Positions 25,701 through 34,800 of a stretch of 64,000 nucleotides of DNA are shown here, piece by piece. The DNA is taken from assembly GCA_950295325.1 (NCBI GenBank), contig OX485804.1, positions 12,276,001-12,340,000 on the forward strand. Direction: 5' to 3'. The notes beneath the pieces were generated by a model. The model made no database searches, had not been told where the DNA came from, and saw only the letters and a list, made by a program, of their open reading frames with translations. This stretch comes from Polytrichum commune. Taxonomy: Eukaryota > Streptophyta > Polytrichopsida > Polytrichales > Polytrichaceae. The position numbers and the translations under genes were made by a program. The number at the start of each line of letters is the position of its first letter. Position 1 is the stretch's first letter.

Positions 25701-27391
25701 CCGCATTCGTTTTTCCATTGCTGTTCTTTTGACCACCCTGATCTGCACTCACTAAACGACTGCAGATTTTTCTTTTTTGTTTTACGACTACAATTTTAAA
25801 ATTTTGGGGGCATGTAATACACCGTTGGAAAGGTATTTTCAAGACCTTTCCAGCGATATATTAAAATCCCCCAAATTCCTAAAAATTTAGTTGGTAAACC
25901 AAAAAAGAAAAATCTGCAGTCGTTTAGTGACTGCAGATCAGGGTGGTCAAAAGAACCACAATGGACAAACGACTGCGGTTCTTTTTTACCATGTTTTCTA
26001 CTAGTGTATGGTGTTGATGTTGCAACATGTTTTGGACTTGAGTATAATATTGTTTTTTGGTTTTTTTTTTGTAGGTGGGTTCCGGACGCAATAGGAGGGT
26101 TTCTTCAGAGGATTGTAGTTTTGGAGGTTTTGACCTTATTATTGCAGATTTGCCAGAAGGTTTGCCTGTACCTAACGTTTCATCTCCTCCACATATAATC
26201 CCAGCTTGGAACGACCACAAGAGAAAGAACATTGAGGCTCTATTTGAATTTGCATGTGCATATCTCACCGATGATGGCCCCTTGCTTTTGTTTGTTCCTG
26301 AGAAGAAAGATGTCAGAGATGATGTAAGGACATTCGCAGCCTCCTATGATTTTGTATTGCGAAAAGATTGGTGGGGCTTCAACGAGTTGCCTTTGTGTTA
26401 TCCACTTGACACATCATTGACGGTATACATTAAACTCTATTATTTATTACTTTGAATTCTACTTTTTCATTGTATTGCAATGTTCTCATCAATTTTGTAA
26501 TTGATTCCCCCGCTGAAGGTTTTCTCGTGGTTTATAGACTCGTCGTTTCCGCATCATGTTGTTTCTTCGTTCTACTCCCAAGTCGGAGTTTGTTTTTCAA
26601 AAAAAGAACGCAAATACTGAGGTGGATGTGGAGGCCTTGGATGTGTTCTTCAATCTCACATCGGCAAGCACTCAACTCATGAACGGAAAAGTGCCATGGA
26701 GAGGTGGTAGGGAGAAAGACTCGGAATCGATGCAAATCTTAATAGAGGCTTTAACAACTCCCGCATCGGTTGTCCTCGATGCTTATGCATCTACAGGTTG
26801 GTTTATCTCTTACTCAAATGACCTATTATATCATCTCCCAATGTGTTTTAATGAAATCATTGTAGTGTTGTCAGTGGCTTGTGCAAATTAACTGACATTT
26901 CAACATTTCATTGGCAGGTGCATCTATTCATGCTTGCAGAAATAGTGGCCGCCATCTAGTGGCATATGAGGAAGATTCTGCATTGTTTGATGCCATTCTA
27001 TCCCCATTAAGTGATCCACCACCAACTGCTACTGTAGGTGGATTTATGCCATATAATGCCTCCATCGATTCCGATGAAGAGCCTGTTAAGAAGGTTGCGA
27101 GAAAAAGTCGATTGAGTACGTAAGTTTTCAATTTCTCCATATTGTTTGTTAATTTGGCCCTCCAATGTCTTATATGTGTGCACTAGAAGTCTAACACTTA
27201 TGATGTCAATTTGCAGAAAAAAGAAAAACATGACTTCATCTCCGAATATGGGTTTGCCAATATATGCAGAAAATGTTGCACAGATCATGGCAAGATCAGT
27301 GACGCCAACTCCTCGCCGTATATCTACACGAATTGCTCATAACCCGTATGTAGATGATGAGGCGATTCAATGCGATGATCTAAGTGATTAA
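19736..27391 (+). CDS. ParB-like / degenerate N4/N6 DNA methyltransferase-like protein
   Basis: Inferred exons: 19736-20035, 20314-20443, 23145-~23720, 23800-23992, 24077-24274, 24359-24574, 24673-24857, 25016-25628, 26075-26422, 26538-26796, 26918-27119, 27217-27391 (about 1130 aa). From 23800 onward every GT-AG junction keeps frame; the 20443/23145 join is plausible, and the junction after about 23720 has no donor of matching phase. N-terminus: basic (KRKRKRGG), then acidic. At 23.25-23.7 kb a ParB-like domain: IPLPIVRPSLEIDV, then EGNHRVTAW (GNHR box) and a following beta-strand/helix. The 25.0-25.6 kb exon has a nuclear-localisation-like KAKRKRGSK. The C-terminal 26.07-27.1 kb part follows beta-class methyltransferase order: motif IV position FDLIIADLPEG (in place of DPPY), motif X, then motif I VVLDAYASTG and GRHLVAYEED. 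The catalytic DPPY is missing, so binding rather than catalysis is likely. ParB-methylase fusions are common in bacteria and phages. Role in the element is unknown. Confidence 0.72.
20490..23030. repeat. Tandem array, about 7 units of 360 bp, in an intron
   Basis: The landmark AGACTAGGTTTTTTGAAATT recurs, with small changes, near 20647, 21001, 21361, 21721, 22081, 22441 and 22801. Spacing is about 354 bp once and then 360 bp. Central units are nearly identical and outer ones more diverged, as expected from unequal exchange. Each unit also has TGAGTCTCGGTTCCAAGAC and GGTTTGGTAAGGTGC. Sixty-codon frames in each unit merely repeat with it and are not genes. The array fills the 2.7-kb intron between exons 2 and 3 of the ParB/methylase-like gene. 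Confidence 0.92.
25673..26006. mobile_element. CACTA-type foldback MITE in an intron
   Basis: The ends begin CACTAGTAGAAAACATGG and are near-perfect inverted repeats. The 3-bp flank TAT is duplicated (25670-25672 and 26007-26009), matching the CACTA superfamily. The interior is also largely palindromic (CTGCAGTCGTTTAGTGACTG and its complement), so the whole 334 bp could fold. It lies in the intron between the 25016-25628 and 26075-26422 exons, whose splice sites remain intact. Confidence 0.88.
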
Positions 27392-27909
27392 GCTAAACTA
27401 GTTTAGGGACATTTAGGTAGTTGTCAATACCATCCACTATGTGTTTGATTGGATTGGATATGATTGGATTGGATATTATTTGGTGTGACAAAGTTTGGAT
27501 TCATCATTTGAAATTACCACAATTAGTGGACATTGAATTGTGTGAGCAATTTCCTCTTATTCCTAAACCCTATATCCTAAAACTTAATTACCTCTATCAA
27601 TCCATTTCTCAAACTTACATGAATTTTAGAAATACAGTTTAGAGCAATACTTGGAAGGTGCTTGCATTGTTATTACAATTGGATGTTGCATCCAACAACA
27701 TTAAAAATATTTTTCAAACCCTCATGCCAAGCTTGCAGTTGTTGAGTTTAAAAGTAGAGTTAGGTATTCATGAGGATAATTACATTTTTTGACTATCCAT
27801 TAATTTTATTATAGAAAAAAATATTATTATTTATGCCAAAATACCACGGATATAGGGTACTAGTGCGTGTATTTCCAAAAATCTTTCCTCACCTACTGTT
27901 CACAAGTTA

Positions 27910-27958
27910 CTGCTCATCGCTCACCGCTCATTGCTCACCGCTCATTGCTCACCGCTCA
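27910..27958. repeat. Terminal heptad array, right end
   Basis: On the minus strand this is seven exact consecutive TGAGCRR units (GG, AA, GG, AA, GG, GA, AG endings), followed inward by decayed units. It is in inverted orientation to the left array at 15397-15466. Confidence 0.85.
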
Positions 27959-27974
27959 CATGATAGCACTCCCC

Positions 27975-27984
27975 CTTCTGAAAG
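27975..27984. other. Target-site duplication, right (CTTCTGAAAG)
   Basis: Exact direct copy of 15371-15380. Sequence to its right continues the NLR-derived segment interrupted by the element. Confidence 0.9.
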
Positions 27985-28977
27985 TAGGGTGGTTTTAATC
28001 ACATGCGTTTCATCCAATTGTACATAGCCATGCCCATTCCAGGCCTTAAACTACAAGTATCAAAAGCCCGATGATTTGCCCCTCTTTCATGGCTTGCTAA
28101 AAGTGTAAATCTAATTTCAGCCCAGGACACATTGCTCTAGTTTCATAATCTCATCCGTAGTCAAAGACACGCTCTCACAAAAACAAAGCCAGCAGCATCT
28201 CAAAAGTTTACAAATCGGGCGCTTCTTGCAATTTGTTCTTGTGTCAATTTTTTGCACTTCTTGTTGTGAGAGGATAATCAGGCATATAGTAATTGGACAA
28301 TTTATCGGTGTAATGCTCTAGAACTACCGAGAGTGGTAGAAGAGGGAGTTTTATAATAGTAAAATTAATAAAATAATAAGTCTGCCACTTGTCATTATCT
28401 GCCTTCACCGGTAAGGCTGGCCATACCTGCCTAGGCCGATATCCGGTTATAGCTAGGTCTATACCCTCGGGATAACCGGGGTTAGTATATGTTTAAGTCT
28501 AATTACAGTCTGGTACCCTCGGGATATCCGGGGACTAATCTCTAGTGTTAACCCATGTTGGCTGATATCCTTGGGATACCCGGGGGTGTATGAAGTTAAC
28601 TACTAATATCTTATACCCTAGACCAGGGTATCCACCCTAAGGCTCAAATGGCCATTTCTACATTAAGGCTCATATGGCCATTGTTGGTCTTAACTAATAC
28701 ATCAGATTGCCTAATTAGATTGATTCTAATTCTCTAATTCTAATTCTCTAACACTTCTTGTGTCAAGCCGTTCCAACGTCGTCATGAGCTCATCAACCTC
28801 TCCAACCTCGGACAACCACTAATACTCAATAATTCTCAACCCTTTCAATTCCGGGAACAAACTCATCCCACTTAATATGGTAGCTCTGTGCATCCCACTT
28901 CCCCAAGTGTCAAAGTGTGTAGTGCCATTGCAATTCCAATTCGAGGTTGGTCGACCCAAAGAGTGTCCGAGGACTTC
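27985..28977 (-). pseudogene. NLR LRR-exon fragment (broken)
   Basis: On the minus strand this matches the last part of the TNL LRR exon and its 3' flank (about 31815-32220). Landmarks are the AGCCCAGGACACA and CAATCTCATCCGTA-like runs near 28.12 kb and TCGACCCAAAGAGTGTCCGA near 28.95 kb. The copy has frameshifts, is split by a 487-bp insert (28265-28751) and ends abruptly where the palindrome starts. It is not functional. It was probably captured by the outer element or present where the element assembled. Confidence 0.8.
28265..28751. mobile_element. 487-bp insertion with 10-bp duplication in the NLR fragment
   Basis: CACTTCTTGT flanks it on both sides (28255-28264 and 28752-28761), and the intact TNL lacks it at this place. 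Terminal inverted repeats are weak. The interior has three spaced copies of a GC-rich motif CCTCGGGATAWCCGGGG (near 28466, 28518 and, less exact, 28568). A 10-bp duplication suggests a Mutator-like MITE. No frame. Confidence 0.6.
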
Positions 28978-28979
28978 GA

Positions 28980-30095
28980 TTTTTTGGACTTGACCGAAAA
29001 TTGTTGCCCACCCGCCCGACATCAAAAAAATCATTGCCCTTGCATTCTTGAAGGCCACTTATCCACAAATCCCATATTGAGTGCACTTCACCTTCAAGGT
29101 CCAAAATCCAATATATGTGTTCACTTTCAGTGAATAAATAAGCAATTGACTAGCAATTTCATTTTCAAAGTGAAAGCACCAGTAAAGCATGTAATTAACT
29201 TGGGAATCAAAAATATTACAAAACCCTCATTAGCACTGAGGTTATAATTTTTGTGACTTACCATTGAAAGGGTCTTTGTTATTCTAAAGGGGACCTAAAA
29301 TTAGTGATTTACTTTTAATATGGTAAATATCAGAATATTTTTAGTTATTACCTTCTACTTTCACAAAGTTTTCATACGCATTTAGACTAATTAAGTGTGA
29401 TTGTCTGTAATTAAGTATAATTAATCCTCAATCATTCAAATTAAGCTCAATTAGATAAGAAAGCATACTTACCAAATTAATTAAGCCTAATTAATTATAA
29501 AATGTACTTACAGGAATTAATAATGATTTACTGGAATCAACTCCAGTAAAACTACTTATAATTTACTAGGCTTTATTAATTTGGTACGCTTACTTTCTGA
29601 TTTAATTGAGCTTAATTATGATTAATCATAATTTATCAGACTTAGTTACATTCAGTCACACTTAATTAGTTTAAATGCATATGAATACTTTGTGAAAGTA
29701 GAAGGTATTAACTAGACTAAAATATTTGACATTTTTAATGCTAACTTAATTATTATTTCATATTTTAAATACTGATTTTAGTTCCATATTAGAATGAAAA
29801 AGGCCTTTTCAATTGTAAGTCACAAAAATTATAACCTTAATGTTAATGAGGGTTTTGTCATACTTTTGAATTCCGAGTTAATTACATGCTTTGTTGGTGG
29901 TTTCATTTTGAAAATGAAATCCTAGTCAATTGCTTATTTAGTCAATGATAGTGAACATATATATCGGATTTTGGACCTTGAAGGTGTAGTGTACTCAATA
30001 TAAGTGGCCCCCAAGAATGCAAGGCCGATAGTTTTTTTGAAGTCGGGTGGGTGGCCAACAATATTCAATCGGGTCCAGAAAGTCTGGATACTTTC
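28980..30095. repeat. 1.1-kb imperfect palindrome (foldback)
   Basis: Left arm 28980-29538 and right arm 29539-30095 are inverted copies with a nearly absent spacer. The centre reads TACTGGAATCAACTCCAGTA (about 29529-29548). The outer parts of the arms are the same sequence as the inner part of the outer element's TIR. Mismatches across the arms suggest age. The interior is AT-rich with no coding frame. Confidence 0.85.
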
Positions 30096-30179
30096 GACGG
30101 GCGGCTACCCTTGCCCGAACCTACCTCCCCCGAAACGTTTGTGTGTGTGTAGGGGGGGGGGGGGAACTTAATGTCCTCC
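30010..30179. repeat. Right terminal inverted repeat of the outer element
   Basis: Complement of about 14528-14690, ending in ACTTAATGTCCTCC. It contains a (GT)n run followed by a 13-14 base G tract at about 30142-30164. The target duplication follows at once. Confidence 0.7.
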
Positions 30180-31249
30180 AAAAATCATTAGATATGAACA
30201 TCTCTCACTCATGGAATGAAAACACCTAGAATAGTATGTAGGTTCCAAGCCACATGTTGAAATCAATTAGAGACCTAACTCAACCTCGTATTTGCAAAAA
30301 AATGAATTATTTTATGACAACACAAACTACTCGCTTGTGTGAAATTTTGTATACGCGCACTCCAATGCTCCGAATCGGCTGCATGTTTGGAAGAGGTAGC
30401 TAGGTATACTAAGTTATTAGTTAAATAAATTATAAGCTAAGCAATGATCCCACACCCTAGTATATATACCACTTGCCAGTTGCACAACAACCATTTGGTC
30501 AACATAAAGGGAGCTTGCTCTTCAAGTTAACATTATTATTCCAAATTTAGCTTTCGTGCGGAATGGTGAAGACTCTTGCTTGAAGTTTTCGGGTTTGTAG
30601 TCACTTGATAATTTATAAGTGAGAGACATCAAAAACACTATTTTCGTTTCTTTTTTTTGTTTTTTGTTTTTTTTTTCAAAGAAATTGCTTGTTCTTTGGA
30701 TGGAAATGACACATTTTAGGAACAAGTATGTAGAGTTGGAAGTGTCCGTTATAGGCCCTCATACCAATGTAATTTGTTCCGTTTGGCACAAGAACACACA
30801 TGTTAACTTAAATGTGAAATGTTTGTTTTAGCATGTGTCATATCAATTGTGTATTCTCTCTTGGTTTGATATGAAATTTTCATCAAATTGTTTTAGAGGT
30901 AATCTTTGTGGATGTCAAAAGACATTAACTTTGCCAAACAACAAGCAACTATCACTATCTACCAACAAACTCACAGTACAACCTATGTGAGCATTGCACA
31001 TCTTCAAGTAGCGTATGTATTGCTGGCCCAAATTGGGTTTCGAAACCTTGTAGGGCTTGTGCACTAGTAAGCGAGCCTTACAATGTGATCAATTTGTTGG
31101 ATCCTTTGGTGTAAATGCACACTTTGTATGTTGATCACATGTCAAATATAACTATATTCATAATTTCTCCTTCAGTCACATAATTCAAACCTATAAATAA
31201 CAATAGTATTTATTTTGGAGTAGATTGTACATTGAGCCCCTTACACCTA
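30180..31249. other. No supported gene
   Basis: The first about 75 bases match the right half of the empty site (66-131). The rest is AT-rich without recognisable frames or repeats, apart from T homopolymers near 30.65 kb. Confidence 0.4.
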
Positions 31250-31810
31250 TAAAGGTCAAAGACCAAACATCCATTGCGGATAGTAGCCGTATTTGAAGCT
31301 TTAGTGTTTTGGAGGAGAAGCCAAGGATATCAAATATTAATCACATGTATACATACATGTGTTCGATGTATTAAAAAAGGCCAACAACTTTCATGTCCAT
31401 ATACAATTATGGGACCATTAGGAAGGTGTAAGTGGAACAAATTATTTTATAAAAAGTAAAAGGCTTTTCAAAGATGTTTTTAGTTCACGAATGACATGAG
31501 ACACCCCCAATTAGACCGTAAGTAAGGTCATGTTGGATTTTATCGGCCCGCAACATGTAGGGGTCTTGTTTTAACTTGAACCCTTTCATCCAATGATGAG
31601 TGAGTTTACATATACTCCGCACCAATCCAAGACTAATATTCAAATTATGCAACAAATGATGTTTAAAGACATAATTTAATGTTTGAATGATCTACTTTTC
31701 CACCTCAGAACCATCTACAAAACATGAACTACATTATATCATGGCTCATGACATTTTGGTTACCATATTTATATGACTAGTTGGAAGCCCATCTACTACT
31801 TTGCACTTTG
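31250..31810. repeat. TNL 3' flank, duplicated at 14.7-15.3 kb
   Basis: Direct-orientation match to 14714-15320. It lies just downstream of the TNL stop and probably holds its 3' UTR and polyadenylation region. The duplicate shows which way the NLR fragment in the outer element once read. Confidence 0.7.
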
Positions 31811-31814
31811 CAAT

Positions 31815-34800
31815 TCACAGTATCAAATGCCCGATAACAGTATCAAATGCTTGCATGCGGCCTAAGTTTATTTTCAGCCCAGGACACACTGCTTCTAGCT
31901 TCACAATCTCATCCGTACTCAAAGATATTTTCCCACAATCCCATATGTTGCAGTATCTCAATCGTCTACACTGACTCAAATCGGGCACTTCTTGCAATTC
32001 GTGGCAATCCAATATGTGGAGCCCTTCCAACGCAGTCATGGGCATAGTGCTGGTCAACCTCTCCAACCTCTTACAATCCCAAATATTCAACTCTTTCAAT
32101 TCAGGGAACAAACTCAGATCTGGTAGCTCTCTGCATCCCACATTGGAAAGGCTCAAAGTGTGGAGCGCCATTCCAGTTCCAATTCGAGGTTGGTCGACCC
32201 AAAGAGTGTCCGAGGACTTTGATATGCTCACCCCTGCCCAGACCACAATATTTGGGCACCAGAACACATCCAATTTTTCTAGTCTTGTCAACTTGTGCAT
32301 ATCAGGTAATGTCTCCAAGCTAGGGCAGAATGATATTGATAAACTTCGTAAGGAAATCAAGTTGCCCAAACATGACACATCCTTAAAGCAGCAGGCCCAT
32401 ATGACTACCCTTTGTAATCTTGCTAGATTCAAGAGGTTGGGCATCATTTCAATGCCCTCCCCCGACCCCCATATCTCTAGATGTTCCAAACTCACCGCAT
32501 CGCTAAAAGCTGGTGGTCCCCTCCAATTCCACACTTGGAGGGTGACTAATTTGTTCAACTTGTGAGGATTAAAGCCACCTTGTAGTGCTGCATGCTCAAT
32601 TGTTAATGCTTGCAAAGCTATCAGTTCACATAAGCCTGGAACCCCTTTACATGAAGAGGAGGAAATCAAATCCAATGTTTGTAAGTTTGTGAGCTTGTGC
32701 ATGTCCGGCAACGCAACAAGGCTATGGCAAGATGAGGCTTTGAACTCCTCCAAGGCCACTAAGTTGCCTAACCCCGGCACTGCTTCGATTGACTCACAGT
32801 TGTCAATGTTCAACTTCCGTAAACGTGTGAGTTGTTGTAGGTTGGGCAACTCTTGAAGATTCGAACACAAAACAAAAGAAAGTTCCTCCAAGGCAAGTAA
32901 GTCACCCACACCAGGGCAAGACCGTAATGAAACATAGTTAAAAATGTTCAAGTATCGCAAGTTGTAATGCTTTGCAGTAACGCCTGATATGGCCTTTTCA
33001 TTAAAAAAACTTTCAAAGCCATTTTTACGTTTAACGCCCGACCGATTCAAAAATGCCAATTGATTCTTTTTGGGTAATTCTGGAATATACGGTGTGTCAA
33101 GGCTCTCAACCGTAAAATCGATTCCGGAATAACGGAGGCAACACAAATTTTGTGGTATTGAAATCAAATTGACGGTGCCATCACATATCAATATTCGTAA
33201 TTCCTTCATGTCGGAAAGGGCAAGGTTCATGTGTGGTTTTGAATGCGTCGTGATAACCAAAGTTTGAAGAGAATGAGGCAATGCCTGCACACAACCATCC
33301 ATGTCACATGTATTTTAGTTTGACGTTAAATAGTTATTCTATTTAGCACCAAGCTTAGATAAACACAAATCACTATCAACATGTATAATTTAACTCTAAT
33401 ATACTATTACCATCAATTTCCTTGCATTGGAAGTTCAACTTCATTTCTAAGATCCAGATAGATCCCCCTTGCACAACACAAATGGATCCACGTCTAGGCC
33501 AAGGTTTTAGTCTTGATAAGGGCCTTTATTGTTTTTTGGCTTTCACCAAAAGGGACTACCTTTGACAAGATGCAATAACACTTGTCCAATAGCCATGCTG
33601 TATAAAGCCGTTTGTGGTTCACATATGAGCTTGTGGCTATGATTAAAGATCGCAACATGTGGACTCTTAATTGAAACCTAAATGACGTACAGGGGTCACT
33701 ATGATATTAAACCCCTTATATACGACAAGTTTATAAAGAAAAATAAATGTATACGTACTATTGGCATGCTAGAAAATGGACTCGTGTATTCATACTAAGC
33801 TTTTGAATTTAATGTGATAAATGCCTCCACTACATATACAATATAACAAATCATTAACCTAATAAGACTTTATTACATATAAAATCCACTTTCGATTTCC
33901 AATGAGAAAGTCACTGAACATTTTTTCATGCATAGCATGTAACTCAACACAATAATTTACCCACAATCCACAGAGCAAAATTCAAGGGAGCCCATGAGCT
34001 CTCCAAGAGCCTTCAATTTGTAAACCCTAGAACCCAAATGCCAATCTTAACAAGAATGAACATGGTAATTATTGAGGACAATTATCATATGACAACAATG
34101 GATGAGAATGTGAATTGGTGAAACTAACCAATCTATTGTTAATTTTGTTCTTTAAACCATAGGGCCCCCTCTTGTACATCCACCTTTACTTCACATTTAT
34201 TGATATTAGCTTTTTCAAATGTACACACCAAAGATAAATAATAACTCTCCCATGATATGTATACCATGTACGATAATGCCTCAAATAATAACTCTTCTTA
34301 CACTCACGTTAGTTTGTACATGGTACAAAGAGTCCACCCCCTAGGTCAAAGATGAAGCATCCATCAATTATGTTGGATTCACACCAACCTTTGCTTGGCG
34401 TCCTCTTTGGTTTTTCTAGCTTACAAGAGGTGATGAAGATTTTGAACTGTTTGTCAAGTTAAATAGATTTCAATGGCTTACAACCAAATATGTTAGATAG
34501 TTTGACAATCAAGCTCATATATTTAGTTGTTCAAATATTGATTTGTCAATAATCCATGGCTCACATATTTAGTTGTTCAAATATTGAGTTGTCAATAATT
34601 TATGGCTCACATGTAAATCAAAAGCCTGATGCATTGGAAATGTGTACCTTTCTCTCCTCCAATAATGATATGGACTTAGGCATCCATAAGCGGCGTGTAT
34701 TATCCCCCGCTTCAACTCTTTCAATTTCGCGTCCCATGTCCCTTAAGTGGTCATGCATTGTAAAGCGGCCTCTTTCATCCACTGAAATGAGTGCCTTCTT

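Larger units (their letters stand above)
15381..27974. mobile_element. 12.6-kb two-gene Mutator-like element (MULE)
   Basis: Termini align as inverted repeats: 20 of the outer 28 positions match, and weaker similarity runs for about 150 bp. Both ends carry heptad arrays of TGAGCRR. A perfect 10-bp target duplication flanks the element. Everything inside is accounted for by two divergent genes: a MULE transposase on the minus strand (15712-19307) and a ParB/methyltransferase-like gene on the plus strand (19736-27391), with about 0.43 kb between their starts. A seven-copy 360-bp tandem array and a CACTA MITE sit in introns of the second gene. The perfect duplication suggests recent insertion, although the transposase has one in-frame stop. 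MULEs that encode an accessory protein besides the transposase are known in plants; a ParB/methylase-like partner is not something I recognise from described families. Confidence 0.9.
14528..30179. mobile_element. Outer nonautonomous Mutator-like element carrying NLR sequence
   Basis: The left end reads GGAGGACGTTAAGT and the right end is its complement with one change. Inverted similarity extends about 150 bp, through a C/G homopolymer and a TTTGGACCCGA block. Flanks share AAAATCAT (14520-14527 and 30181-30188; 9 bp with one mismatch). The same flanks are joined with a single AAAATCAT at 1-133. Leaving out the inner 12.6-kb element, the body is about 3.0 kb: left TIR, NLR 3' flank and LRR fragment, then a 1.1-kb palindrome formed by extended TIR sequence. 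Long TIRs, an 8-9 bp duplication and captured gene sequence fit a Pack-MULE-like or foldback element. There is no transposase of its own, so movement would have been in trans. Confidence 0.7.

Noticed and set aside
27901-27960. CRISPR-like or telomere-like repeat reading of the GCTCA array
   Set aside because: Units are 7 bp with no spacers, do not match plant telomere repeats, and sit exactly at a transposon end.
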